A stretch of DNA of 64,000 nucleotides from Seison nebaliae (lineage: Eukaryota; Rotifera; Pararotatoria; Seisonacea; Seisonidae): the NCBI GenBank assembly GCA_023231475.1, contig JALJEE010002634.1, positions 1 through 64,000 on the forward strand, written 5' to 3'. The translations under genes and the position numbers were made by a program. The notes under the pieces are model-generated. The model saw only the letters and a list, made by a program, of their open reading frames with translations, made no database searches and was not told the origin of the DNA. Every line of letters begins with the position of its first letter. The stretch's first letter is position 1. Below are positions 1 to 10,964 of this stretch, one piece after another.

Positions 1-2
1 AC

Positions 3-626
3 GAATCAGATAATGTACACGAAGAGATCTTAAACAATTTAAATACCAATTTTGCGACAATTTCCATCGAAATACCGAAGTTTAGTGCTGAAAGGAAGTG
101 GACAATCGTCAAAATATGCGAACTATTTCTTCGAAAATGCCAAAAATACAATTATTGGAAAGATAAACGTTCTTGTAAGAAGAACTCATTGACAAAAGAA
201 TTGACGCTAATGATCGAAGAATTACATCCAAACGATATTGAATCATTCAAACTGCTCCGGCGAGAAAAAGTGGAAAAAATCACCGCAAAATCCGCCGAAG
301 AGCCAGCACGAGAGAATATTATCGTTGGCCACTTAAATCCACCTATTTACTCACCATCAGACTCTTTCATTGAATGGAAAACACAATTCGAATTGTATCT
401 GGAAAGTAATCGTATACCCAGAACAATGTGGAAGAATACAATAATGGCGGCAATACGGGAGGACGACCGCAATAAAATTAACACTTCGAATTTTCTGAGA
501 AAGGACGTAAATACATACGAAGATGTGATACACTTCTTATCAAAAGAAGCACTTGATACTATTAGATTCACCCCAAATTACATTGCCCCCCCAAAAAAAA
601 AATTGAAGAGAAAAATGAGATTTTAA
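3..626 (+). mobile_element. gag-like retroelement fragment (fossil)
   Basis: An open frame runs in from the left edge and ends at 626. Its middle (about 340-470) reads like the core of a retrotransposon capsid: a Pro-rich lead, then SFIEWKTQFELYLESNRIP and a short helical stretch, the pattern seen in Ty3-type gag proteins. The tail is Lys-rich. No zinc knuckle, protease, reverse transcriptase or terminal repeat follows, so this is a partial, broken copy, further cut by the window edge. Family assignment is inference from one motif; a domesticated gag-derived host gene is possible. Confidence 0.35.
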
Positions 627-976
627 GGGGTTTTTCCTCATTGAAAATAAGCAAACTAGGGTTCATTCGAAAGAGCATAAAATTCTCTTTCGAATGCATA
701 TCATATCATTTAAAAAAATTCAATATTAATATTAAAATTTTAGGATACAAGTTGGACTTTTTTTTTTTTCGATTTCAAAAAATTCAACTATTTTGAATTG
801 CTGTGCGCTAGGTGTTACATATCCAAATTTGATAAGTCGGGCATCATTAGATAGCCACGTTCAAGTTCTATTACCAAAAAATTTTATGAGTTCAAATTTT
901 AATTTTTAAATAGAAATTAAGGCATTTTTCAAAGGTAACTTTTGTCAAATTTCCTTCAATTTTTCTATATTTTTAG
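627..976. other. non-coding AT-rich spacer
   Basis: I see no gene here. A T-run of about 12 bases lies near 758. The region separates the gag-like fragment from the fold-back element. Confidence 0.5.
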
Positions 977-1125
977 AACTCATTAAGGGAATAAAATCCA
1001 GACACATAGTCGTAAAATCTTGTCATATCAGGAAATTTCTACTTTTTATTCCTACATTGAGAAAATTCCTATATGTCGTAAAGAGAAAAACTACATGTGT
1101 CTGGATTTTATTCCCTTAATGAGTT
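977..1125. repeat. 149-bp fold-back element with 31-bp perfect arms
   Basis: The left arm 977-1007 and the right arm 1095-1125 are exact reverse complements over 31 bp (AACTCATTAAGGGAATAAAA at the left). The 87-bp spacer is itself partly palindromic, so the whole unit could fold as one long imperfect hairpin. This fits a MITE or other fold-back element. No clear target-site duplication was found at the edges, and no transposase is nearby. Confidence 0.7.
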
Positions 1126-1130
1126 TGTAG

Positions 1131-1348
1131 GTTGAGAACTGTCCTTTTTTCTCAAAAGGTAGAGAACTGTCCGAAAATAGAAAAACAGGTTGAGAACTGT
1201 CCGAAATTAAAAAAAAAGGTTGAGAACTGTCCGAAAACTTAATAGAAGGTTGGGAGCTGTCCAAAAAATTAATAAAAGGTTGAGAACTGTCCGGAAGTAT
1301 AAAAAACTAACTTGAGAACTGTCCGATTTTTGGGTTTAGAACTGTCCG
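1131..1348. repeat. eight-copy phased array, core GTTGAGAACTGTCCG
   Basis: Eight copies of the core begin near 1131, 1158, 1188, 1218, 1248, 1278, 1311 and 1333. The middle five are spaced exactly 30 bp. The 14-15 bp core is well kept (variants such as GGTAGAGAACTGTCC and GGTTGGGAGCTGTCC), while the A-rich spacers between cores differ freely. A conserved core with free spacers is more like a set of binding sites than a plain minisatellite. It ends 140 bp upstream of the ATG of the large gene. Confidence 0.75.
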
Positions 1349-1488
1349 CTGAATATCAATAAAATATCACTTAATCATATAAAAATACTAGTTTAAAATA
1401 TAGGCTTAATTATTATGGCAAAAATTCAAATTTTCTAAAATATTTAGTCATTTTATTATTATCTATCAACAATCATTGACTATTGAAT

Positions 1489-4400
1489 ATGACGAGAAAA
1501 CGTCGAAATGTGCGACCCGCCAACAAACCGGAAGAAGAATTGTTAAACGAGAACAAAAAGAAGAAGAAAGATGAAGAAAATATTTCGCCAACCACTTCAA
1601 AAATCATCGAGAGTATCGTAAACGATGATCGAATTTTAGAAGAGATTAAACAGATGGACATAACTAGTACAAATGATGGATTTATGTCAAAAAAGAACGA
1701 TGTCATATTTGACGATAATCAACCGAAACTTGTTTCACGAATTGGCACTATAACGACGGCATTATTACCTGATACGAAATTGAAGAGACTAGAGGAATAC
1801 GTCGAAATTTACACAGAGACACATCAACGTGGTACGTTGTTAGTGGACAATTATTATCAACCGGAATTCACAACAAATTTATTTGACAGTGAATTGGAAT
1901 GTTTGAATTTCCGATCGAAAATTCGAATGATCACATTTTGTGAAGAAATTGATGAGACTTCGAATAATTTAATTATCAATCTTTATCTTCTTCGTCAATT
2001 GATTCGAGAGGAAGATTTCTTTCTTCCATTGGAAGATCCATATATCTCTATTTTATGTCTCTTGATCATTGGACATCATATTCGATTATTTCAATATCAT
2101 TATTTGGACGGTAATATGATGTTAGAAGTGAAACATTTAATAAAGAATAAGGAATTGAAAGGTGAAGATGATTTGTGGTTGGAACGATATAATTTTATTC
2201 GAAATGATTTTATTATCGATAAATCGAAATCGAATGAAAGAAGATTAAGGAAATTATTCGGGAAATTTGTCTCACCAAATCCGTTCGGCGACGGTCGCTT
2301 AAATGTTACTGAAGAACATTTAGTTTATGAGAATTTTTTGAAATTTATTCGATTTGTTGTTGAAGATGATAAGAAATCATTGTTCAATCATTGGGAATCG
2401 ATCAGTGATCAACGAGTTAGATTTCGCAGGAAATCAAATCTCCTATTGTTAATTGGCAGTGAATTTATCTTCAATTGGTTGTTGGTCAATGAATCGTTGA
2501 AAGATTTGTGGAAGTATCTTTTACAACTCTTATTCACTCCATTCGATTTGGATGAGAAATCTTTTAATACAAAAATTTTAGGTCTTGAAGATTTGAATTC
2601 GCTCAATAATATTATTATTCATCTTCTTTTCATTTGTTCGGGGAAGAAATCATTTACTTTATTTCATGATCGTTATAAAACGAAAGGACCAGAGACAAAT
2701 ATTTTTACTAATGTGCCATCACCGAATTTGAACGTTATTTCAACCAAAAACTTAGATCGATGGATAGTGGAAATATTGTTGAAATGTCTCTTGAATTTCA
2801 ATCGAAAAGATAAACGGTCGAGTGAACAACTTTTCGAGAAATTATTAGAGAATTCAGATTTTCAGAAATTATTTGCCGATTCAATATCAGAAATATTATT
2901 TGAAATTTTCAATTCGAAAGATAGAAAATTTCTATCAGAAACAACACTCAAATTTTATGAGAAGCGTTATGAAATATGTGCTCAATTGATATCGATCGCA
3001 TATCGTCCATTAAAATCGTTGAGAAATACGAGAACTCGATCATTTTTATCGTTTTCTATTATTCGTTTCCTTTCACATGAACTCGAACAGGAAGATTTTG
3101 AACGACGATATAAAAGTGGAAGAACGATGCTCCAATTATTATCGATAAATGATTCAGTTGAACGGAAATCAATATCGATGATTACTATGAAAGAAAAGAA
3201 GAAATTCGATTTGTTAGAAGAATGTGAATTTGTTGAGAAAATGAGAAAAGATTTATTCAAATCTGAAAAAACGATTCAACCAAAATATTTCTTGCCACAA
3301 TGGGGAATATTTCTTTCGTTATTTTCCGATTCAGATGATCGAATTATATCGAAATTAATCAATAACTCTCATCGATTATTGAACTTCGATAATTGTTATT
3401 TGGATATGATGGACAATATTTATGGAATGGCTAATAATCAATTCCAATCGTTTAGTACTGGACATATGTTGGTTGAGAATCGAAAGATTTTCATTTATGA
3501 TTTCCGTCTCCATATCTATTATCGAATTGGAACATTACAGAATAAATCAAAATTTCATTCAGATCTTCTTCATTTTTATGAGAATATTTTCAATCAATCT
3601 TCACTTAATGAGTCATCATCTCCTATGGATTATTTTTTAACTTGTCATCAATTATTGATGTTTCCTACATATTTTTTCACACAACTTCTCCTCGAATTAT
3701 CTAACGAAAAATTATTTGGAAATGTCATTCAATTACTTTTTAATCAATTCTATCAAATTATCCGTATTATTTTTTGGGAAGATGTCGATGATGTTTTAGG
3801 AAAGAATCAATTGAAATATTTAAAAATTCTCCAAAAAGAAATAGCTGAAAGATATTTGTCATTTCTTCCTTTGAATCTTTTCAAATTTCTTTCTAAATCA
3901 AAAGAGATTTCCATTGACTTTCAATCAATTTTTCAATTAACGAAAAAACGATGGAATATTTTGGAATTATTATTCGATCGAATAAATCATCTCAATCAAT
4001 TGGAGTTAGATGAAAATGAACTTCATTTATTATTCATCAAATCTGATTATCAACAATATCGACCTCATAACGCGATTGCTCACGATGTTTCGAAAATACC
4101 GTTTTTTGATGATTTTCTTGGAAATAGTCAATTCGATTTCTCTTTTTCTACACAATCCGAATCGAATGATGAAAATAATGATGGAATATATAAAATTAGT
4201 TCGATTGAATCAATTGAAAGTCGATTAATTACAATGGATTGGAATCGTTTCAATAATTTCGATCAAAATCGTTTCACCATTTTATTCAACAATTATCTCA
4301 CCTTTCGTGAACCATTAAAATTAATTTGTCGACGATTTCTCTTTCATTTGTCAATAATTAATGATATTGAACGAAAAGAAGAAAATATCATATTTTACAA

Positions 4401-7044
4401 ATTCAATCATTTATCATATGAGAATGATGATGATAAAAATAAAAGTAAATCGATTTTATCCAAATGGAATGATTTATATGGAAAAGAATGGAAGACATGT
4501 GAAAATGAATTATATAAATTACAGAAAGATTATGGAAAATCCATCCAATCGTCCTTTTTATCATTGTTGGAAGTGAAAGACAAATTAAAATTGAAGAAAT
4601 TTCTTGATGATTTTCATTTTCTACTCGATATCCATTTGAGAGTGGGAGAGAAAGAATCTTCCAAACAAATCAATCGATTAATCAATTCTTATAAAAATTG
4701 TTTCGATAAGAATAAGAAGAAAAATGAAAAATGTCATTTAGAAAATTTTGTGAAATATATTTGTGAAAAACCACTTTTGATTAGTGTCGATATCGATGTT
4801 ATGGTAGAGAATTTATTGATATTAGAAAAGAAAAAATATGAAGAAAGTTTGATAAATTTCCTCACTAAAATGATGAGTTATCCACATTTCTTCAATAAAT
4901 GTGCTTGGGAAAACATCATGAGAATTGGTGAGAATTGGATCAAATCGAATCATGATATCAGTATCAATAATTCTACTAACGAATCAATAAACAATTCAAC
5001 GATTCGAATTAATCGAAATAAAACCTCCAAATTTTTATTCAATGATGAAAAACTGTCGAATTTTTTATTGGTCTCGTTGAAAAGTCTATCAAATATTTTC
5101 CTGAAAAATTTTGATATTGAAAAAAATCTTGGTGAATTGACATCATTGATTGGGGATGATATCATCAGTAATTTTTGTGCGATGGCAATTGAAAATTTAA
5201 CAGGAATTCCATTTTTAATGGAATCGATTGAAAGAAAAATAAATTTTGATATTAAACAATTGAAGAAAATGAGAAGTGATGGAAATTTTTTATATTTTCA
5301 TTCGAACTCATCCTTCACTGACTATTCTTTCGATGTGTGGAATTCGAAACAAATAAAATATCTATTGAAAGGATTAGATACGTTTCTATCAAACAAACAA
5401 TTCATTCCTCTTATCATTTACGTGACAGATTTAATATTATTTCGTATAAGTCGATTAGTTTACATATCTATCAATCAAATTGTTGACGATGAAATAAAAT
5501 TGGATTATAATCTCTTCATTCATGATATTATAGTTCTATATTATATCATCAAACGGTTTCCATTAATCATCTTCTTATATTCCAAAAGTGAATTATTTGA
5601 ATTTGTGGAATTGGAAGGAGAAGAAAATGAAAATAAGAAAAAATTAAATGATTGTTTCTCTTCCTCATATATCCTACAATTGATTTATTTCATTTTCTAT
5701 AATTTGTTCAATGAAAATGTCGAAGAGAAATTCCCATTTATTCCATCGCAAATCGATTCAACTTCAAATCATAACAATAACTTAATTAGTTTCATTTATC
5801 ATGTTGAGAAAACCAATGTGGAGGATGATGTTGGAAGAAATAATGTAGAAAAAAAATATTCGATCCGACAACCCAAATGGAAAACGAATATCTCTTATAA
5901 TTTCTCAATTTCTAAGAAATCGAATGAACATGTATCTAATTTTCATCAGAAATTCTTAATTGTTCGATATTCCACTAAAATAATCAGTTATTTGACATGT
6001 CAATTCACTGAACTGATAAATCGATACGATGCAGATGATACAACATTGTTGGAAGATTTTGAATGCGACATCTTCTCTCCAATACAATATTCAGATGATG
6101 ATGATTATTTCTATAATCTAATTGCAACATTGAATGAAATGAATAAAAATATTTCAAAAATCTTTCAATTTTCTTTAATTAACAAATTTAATTTTGTATA
6201 TTTAATGGAAGAAGAATTAATGAAAGAACGATATATTTTCGAATTACAACATATTCAATTAACATCTTGTCATCATATTGAGAAACAGACGACAAGTCGA
6301 ACAACACCAAATTTCCTTTTGACTTTAATCAATTATTTGTTCATAGAAGATCCATCAACGGAGAAATATAATGAATTCACTTCAATCCAGGAGAAAAAGT
6401 TCAATGAGATTGTCAAAAAATTTTCTAAGAAAAATATTTTGAATTCTCATAATTGCATTTATAAAGAACTGTCGATTCTATTCATTTACTTCATTTTATT
6501 CTTTGAAACTGAGTCAAAATTCATTAAAATTATCAAACATTGTCATTCAAGATTCGTTCATCTTAACCATCAAAATCGATATGATGAATCAAAAAATGTG
6601 AACATTTATAATGCTTTACCTTTCATGTTCTGGTTATTGGCTATCGTCTTCCGTCATCATTTGACTTCAGTCAACGATCTGGTGATTTATTCGTTTTTAA
6701 AGAAACGTTATCAAAGACTTCTGAAAATTTTAATTGATGTTACGGAGGATGTTGTGGATCTCAAAATTTTATTCGAACAATTAGAATTGTGTCATCCAAT
6801 TTATCCGAATGAAATTGAAGGGAATAATGTAGAAGATATTGACATGTTCACCAATGTTCAACGATTTGATGGAATGTTTGAAATAATGAATGTCATCGTC
6901 CAAAAGAAGAAAGATGAGAAGAAAAAGAATGAACAGATTATTAAACAATTTCATATCGATGAAATATTCTTCGAATTAGATCGAGAAAGTTCAAATCGAT
7001 CATTATACATTCCATCAAAATATCAGTTATTTGAAGACGAATAG
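1489..7044 (+). CDS. unrecognised 1851-residue helical protein, intronless
   Basis: A single open frame of 5.5 kb. The ATG at 1489 is preferred over the in-frame TTG at 1483; the start lies downstream of the 30-bp array. The N-terminus is basic (KRRNVRPANK, then a Lys run) and could be a nuclear localisation signal. The rest is rich in Leu, Ile, Phe, Asn and Lys in alternating amphipathic and hydrophobic stretches with no signal peptide or clear membrane segment, as in large alpha-solenoid scaffolds. I compared it by eye with MMS22L, FANCD2, FANCI, INTS1 and Timeless and saw no convincing match. It lacks introns, although the neighbouring genes have many. Its stop is 116 bp from the convergent CFAP45 stop. 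The protein is clearly coding (length and codon use); its function is unknown. Confidence 0.85.
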   Translation: MTRKRRNVRPANKPEEELLNENKKKKKDEENISPTTSKIIESIVNDDRILEEIKQMDITSTNDGFMSKKNDVIFDDNQPKLVSRIGTITTALLPDTKLKRLEEYVEIYTETHQRGTLLVDNYYQPEFTTNLFDSELECLNFRSKIRMITFCEEIDETSNNLIINLYLLRQLIREEDFFLPLEDPYISILCLLIIGHHIRLFQYHYLDGNMMLEVKHLIKNKELKGEDDLWLERYNFIRNDFIIDKSKSNERRLRKLFGKFVSPNPFGDGRLNVTEEHLVYENFLKFIRFVVEDDKKSLFNHWESISDQRVRFRRKSNLLLLIGSEFIFNWLLVNESLKDLWKYLLQLLFTPFDLDEKSFNTKILGLEDLNSLNNIIIHLLFICSGKKSFTLFHDRYKTKGPETNIFTNVPSPNLNVISTKNLDRWIVEILLKCLLNFNRKDKRSSEQLFEKLLENSDFQKLFADSISEILFEIFNSKDRKFLSETTLKFYEKRYEICAQLISIAYRPLKSLRNTRTRSFLSFSIIRFLSHELEQEDFERRYKSGRTMLQLLSINDSVERKSISMITMKEKKKFDLLEECEFVEKMRKDLFKSEKTIQPKYFLPQWGIFLSLFSDSDDRIISKLINNSHRLLNFDNCYLDMMDNIYGMANNQFQSFSTGHMLVENRKIFIYDFRLHIYYRIGTLQNKSKFHSDLLHFYENIFNQSSLNESSSPMDYFLTCHQLLMFPTYFFTQLLLELSNEKLFGNVIQLLFNQFYQIIRIIFWEDVDDVLGKNQLKYLKILQKEIAERYLSFLPLNLFKFLSKSKEISIDFQSIFQLTKKRWNILELLFDRINHLNQLELDENELHLLFIKSDYQQYRPHNAIAHDVSKIPFFDDFLGNSQFDFSFSTQSESNDENNDGIYKISSIESIESRLITMDWNRFNNFDQNRFTILFNNYLTFREPLKLICRRFLFHLSIINDIERKEENIIFYKFNHLSYENDDDKNKSKSILSKWNDLYGKEWKTCENELYKLQKDYGKSIQSSFLSLLEVKDKLKLKKFLDDFHFLLDIHLRVGEKESSKQINRLINSYKNCFDKNKKKNEKCHLENFVKYICEKPLLISVDIDVMVENLLILEKKKYEESLINFLTKMMSYPHFFNKCAWENIMRIGENWIKSNHDISINNSTNESINNSTIRINRNKTSKFLFNDEKLSNFLLVSLKSLSNIFLKNFDIEKNLGELTSLIGDDIISNFCAMAIENLTGIPFLMESIERKINFDIKQLKKMRSDGNFLYFHSNSSFTDYSFDVWNSKQIKYLLKGLDTFLSNKQFIPLIIYVTDLILFRISRLVYISINQIVDDEIKLDYNLFIHDIIVLYYIIKRFPLIIFLYSKSELFEFVELEGEENENKKKLNDCFSSSYILQLIYFIFYNLFNENVEEKFPFIPSQIDSTSNHNNNLISFIYHVEKTNVEDDVGRNNVEKKYSIRQPKWKTNISYNFSISKKSNEHVSNFHQKFLIVRYSTKIISYLTCQFTELINRYDADDTTLLEDFECDIFSPIQYSDDDDYFYNLIATLNEMNKNISKIFQFSLINKFNFVYLMEEELMKERYIFELQHIQLTSCHHIEKQTTSRTTPNFLLTLINYLFIEDPSTEKYNEFTSIQEKKFNEIVKKFSKKNILNSHNCIYKELSILFIYFILFFETESKFIKIIKHCHSRFVHLNHQNRYDESKNVNIYNALPFMFWLLAIVFRHHLTSVNDLVIYSFLKKRYQRLLKILIDVTEDVVDLKILFEQLELCHPIYPNEIEGNNVEDIDMFTNVQRFDGMFEIMNVIVQKKKDEKKKNEQIIKQFHIDEIFFELDRESSNRSLYIPSKYQLFEDE

Positions 7045-7160
7045 TATTTTTATCATTTAAAATATTTTTATTTTTCATCGAATATTCTAATAAAATTTTC
7101 ACTTTCAACATTGGCTTATGTGTCTCTTTCTTCTCAAATAACATAACAATCGAGGTTATT

Positions 7161-9314
7161 TCAGTAAATATTATTCTTTAATTTCTTCTTCGATTCATAT
7201 TCATCCACTTCCTTCTCTACATCATTAATGATTCCTGTTTGTTTAGCTGCAACATCCAAATATCTTTGAGATATGCCAAGTCGAGCCAAATCTTTTAGTC
7301 TTTGTTTCTTTATCTGATTGAAGCGATCGGCTTCAGTGGCTTGTTTCAAACGAACTTCAGCTGCCTGAGCATATTCCGTTTTAATTTTTTCCAATTTCTC
7401 TAATTCTTTCAATCTCATTTGATCTAATAAAACTTTACGATAAGCAATTTGATTCTCCTTGGCTAATTTCTTCTTTCTTTCCTGCTCACTTAAATATGCC
7501 CTCAATTCACTAACATTAAATTCAAATTAATTTTAAAATGATAAAGAAAATTCTTAGAAAACTTTAAGACAATTTCAGCATCTCTTTTATCTCTCGCCAC
7601 AATACTACCTAAACAACGATTCCTTAGACGCGTTTGGAGATGTCTCGCTTGTAATAATTCTTCTTTTTCACGTTTCTCTCGAAGAGCTTTCGCTAACTCA
7701 GTCTTTCTCCATTCACTTTCCTTTATTTCCAATGCTCTCTTCTCACGAATATTTGCTGCACGAACTTTCTCCTTATCATCGTGTTCCATTTGCTTTCTTA
7801 ATTGATCAGTAATAAGCCGTTTCTGTTCTGCTTGTTCTTTCTTTTCTTTTTCAAGTTTTTCCTTATAATCCGCCATCTTCTTACTATACTCCTGATCTAT
7901 ATTAATCAATTGGAGTTAAATTGATGAAAAGTTAAGTCAAGTTCGAAAACATTCGATATCAATTGCTTGTTCCGTCTTAATTTCTCTTTTCTTCTTTTCC
8001 TGATATTGTCGATTAGCTTCTTTCAATATTTTCTAGAAAATTTCAAATTTTATGCCCGTAACAAAATCAGTAAGATGACTAAACGGCAGTTTCTACTTTC
8101 TTTTGTCCATCCCTCAATCGAGAAACTGTCTGATCATGTAAATATTCTAAATATTTTAATTTCTCTCTTTCGCCTTGTTCAATCTTCTCATTCTCTTCTT
8201 GTAATTGCTTAAATTTCCTTTCCTCCATTTGCATATGTAACGCTTCCGCATATCTTTAAGAAAAAAACAATTTAAATTAATTGTTAAATGAGAAAATTAA
8301 TTCTTCATCATAATGCGAGTTATATAATATAAAATGTCGAATGAGTTAATTTCTATGTCAATAGGAAAATCAATAATGGATAACTCTTTGTTTCTCTCTT
8401 CCACACTCTTACCATCTTTTTTGGGATATAATGCATTTAATCGATCCACTTCCATCATTAGATCCAATCTCAATTCTTCATTTTTCATTTCTTCAGCAAT
8501 CTTCCTCTTCTCTTGTACTTGAGCATCTCGTATGTTATTAATTCGAGCATCGTTAATCACCTGTCATTCAAATTAATTACATATAATGATTTTTATGATT
8601 ACTTTAAGTAAACTCGATCAATGTGTGCTATGTCGACATGTCGGTTATCGATCAGTTGTTGTGTTCTCTCTATCACTTTCTTAGCGTGCTCGTCTTTTTG
8701 GTCGACTTCCTTCGCCAACAATTCATCATTATAATCTTGGATAATTTGTCGTTGTTCTAATCGAATTTTATTTTTCTTCAGAAAAAATTTATTTGGAAAA
8801 TTCGAAAATCTTTTTTTGTAACTTCGGTCAACGGTCCATTTTCAAGCTCGTCCGTTGTTCCGCAAAAGTGACCTCCCGTCGTATAGAAACTGCTAAAATC
8901 ATTGTTAACTTTCGATTTTATCTCGTCTAATCGCTCTTTGTCTATCATAGTAACTTTCTCAACATTCTTCAACAGAGGTAACTTTCCCAAATCACTCTCA
9001 CAAGATTTTTTCTTCTTCTTATTCTTATTTCGTCTGTTGTCTTTAACACAAATGAAAAATGAGTTAATCTAAGAAATGTTTGTAAATTAAAATGATTAAC
9101 TATTTTTTTCAGAACAATGTTCTGAATAATTATCAGGTTTAGTTTCCGCTAATTTCCTCTTCTCTTCACTGATTTCCGCTTCCTTCAATAATCGGCCAGC
9201 TAAGGCTGACATATTCCTTTGACCGAACAATTCAAGTTCTACATAAGCGTTTCCAGCTTTCTTAATGTATGTACAGCCAGGTCTCGTCTTGTCTATCTTA
9301 ATTCTTCTATACAT
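7161..9314 (-). CDS. CFAP45: CFAP45 (CCDC19/NESG1) axonemal microtubule inner protein
   Basis: Eight exons join in phase: 9314-9101, 9040-8823, 8775-8614, 8560-8385, 8253-8085, 8032-7951, 7896-7563 and 7500-7161, giving 564 residues (human 551). The protein is a near-continuous charged coiled coil. Matches to CFAP45 include NNIRDAQVQEKRKIAEEMK followed by LDLMMEVDR (human IRDAQILEKQQIQ, LDQMMEVER), an RNKNKKKKK N-terminal stretch and the C-terminal LKDLARLGISQRYLDVAAK (human LEELRATGLPEKYCIEAER). In other animals CFAP45 lies inside doublet microtubules of motile cilia and sperm tails, where it binds adenine nucleotides. The first exon (about 71 residues, starting MYRRIKIDKTRPG) is not matched to the family and may be a lineage-specific extension or a mis-joined neighbour. 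All seven donors are GTT. Confidence 0.9.
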
Positions 9315-9681
9315 CAAATAACAACAACCGAGTCAAACGAGAAATATTCAACTTAAATTAATTTCATTAAATAATCGACAGAGATTATTATCATCAATAT
9401 TAGTTTGATATTTTTGCGCGTTTTTTCTCATTATTAATACAAACGATTTCGGTTTCAGACATTAATTTCAATTGAAAAAACTGTTTTCCGGTCGTTTGAA
9501 GCTTTATCAATTCGTTCAATTATGCTTAAAATTTGAATTTAATGAAAAAAATAAGTTTACTAAAGAACGGGGAATTCGGAAGTGATAAGGATGAACGAAA
9601 AGTGAATTTTGCACAATTTGAAAAGTTTTCCAAGAAGAAATAATATTGAAATAATTCATTAGAAATCATTCAAAATTTTGG

Positions 9682-9837
9682 ATGACGTCGAAAACGTACA
9701 AGATTGATCGGAGTGGTTCAATTCGCAAGAATTTCTCCAATGTTCGTCGAATATTGTCGAAGCGTATGAAGAAGCGGAAAGATCGTCCGACAGTGGTGGA
9801 TTGGAAGAAATCACCGTCTCATATCAAACGAAGTTAA
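9682..9837 (+). CDS. small basic 51-aa ORF
   Basis: ATG to TAA, 52 codons, beginning MTSKTYKIDRSGSIRKNFSN and ending SPSHIKRS. It is strongly basic (about a third Lys plus Arg) and has markedly higher GC and CpG content than the flanking DNA, which is what coding exons look like here. It lies 367 bp from the CFAP45 start in divergent orientation. I do not recognise it. It could be a short nucleic-acid-binding protein or one exon of a longer gene; no GTT donor in the right phase connects it to the next gene. Confidence 0.45.
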   Translation: MTSKTYKIDRSGSIRKNFSNVRRILSKRMKKRKDRPTVVDWKKSPSHIKRS

Positions 9838-10964
9838 CTTCCGTAATCTTACTTCACATTTTCCCCATTTTTCACAAGGGAACGTTGATTTAGAATAAAT
9901 TTTTTTTGAAAAAAAAAACTGAATGAAAAATAGAGATCATATGTTAATTCATTCATTCGACATTACTCGATTTATTCCATTCCTTTTCATTTACATTTCG
10001 TTCCATTCCCGTTTTCATACAAATGAATGATGACGAAAACAAAAGGAAAGAAATAGAATGAATTAATTGAAAATTTGTTGATCGTTTCATTTCTCTTCAA
10101 AACTTTCTTATAGATGATTCGCGAACTTATAAAAAAGAAATTCGACTACTTGAAGTTAGTTCAACCGAATTCTTATTTGTTTAATATTTATCTTCATGTT
10201 TTCCCTTAACATAACATATTACCATCTATCTGTTGCCATATTTTCTCTCGCGAACTAACAAAAGAATTCTTCTCACTGATCATGAATCTTCGTGGAGGAA
10301 TATTCAATTAATTTGTTGTGTTAGGAAATTATTTTGTCATCTGTTTGTTTAGTAATCCTCTAAATAATTTTTGATGTGATATTGTGTAGTGAAGAAAAAA
10401 AAGAATTCTGGTGGTCGTGTTGCTGCGGTTGATTTATTGTTGATTATTAATTTTTATGATTATTAGTTCATGTTTCCATTTGATTCAGGTCATTCTCTTT
10501 CACTTGATGACAATTACTGATTTCATTCATATGTTACATGAAATGATCGAGGAATTTATTTGATTTATCGTTCCATGTTTATATGGGAAATGTCTACTGT
10601 TGATTTGAAGAGAAGTTCTGATATATATTCGCTTCTTCTCCATTCAATTCCATTACTTTTATAAGTTATCTGTCATAAGAATTGTTGGACGAATAAATTA
10701 TAATTATTCTTATATTTATTACGACTCTTAGTTGAATTGAGTTGTGGCAAGTTCTCCAACATCTTTATTCCATCAGTTGAATTTATGTAAAACGAATTGA
10801 TTGCATGATCAATTGAATGATTAACTGATCGATTGAATGTGAAGTTAGAATGTATTTGTCCGAAAGAGAAATAGTTTGATTAAATTACCAATTGCTCATC
10901 ATTCGATTTGACCTTCAAACATTTATTTGAATGATGAACAAAAAAAAGATTTTCGACATTGAAC
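9838..10964. other. non-coding AT-rich spacer
   Basis: No open frame or RNA gene that I can support. Probably the upstream region of the gene starting near 10965. Confidence 0.4.

Noticed and set aside
189-626. A complete gag-pol element at the left edge
   Set aside because: Only a gag-like stretch is present, with no pol or terminal repeats; treated as a fossil fragment.
1489-7044. Assignment of the large protein to MMS22L, FANCD2 or INTS1
   Set aside because: Comparison by eye gave only general helical similarity and no shared motif.
7967-8522. Plus-strand ORFs opposite CFAP45
   Set aside because: They are shadows of CFAP45 exons and introns, which match a known family on the minus strand.
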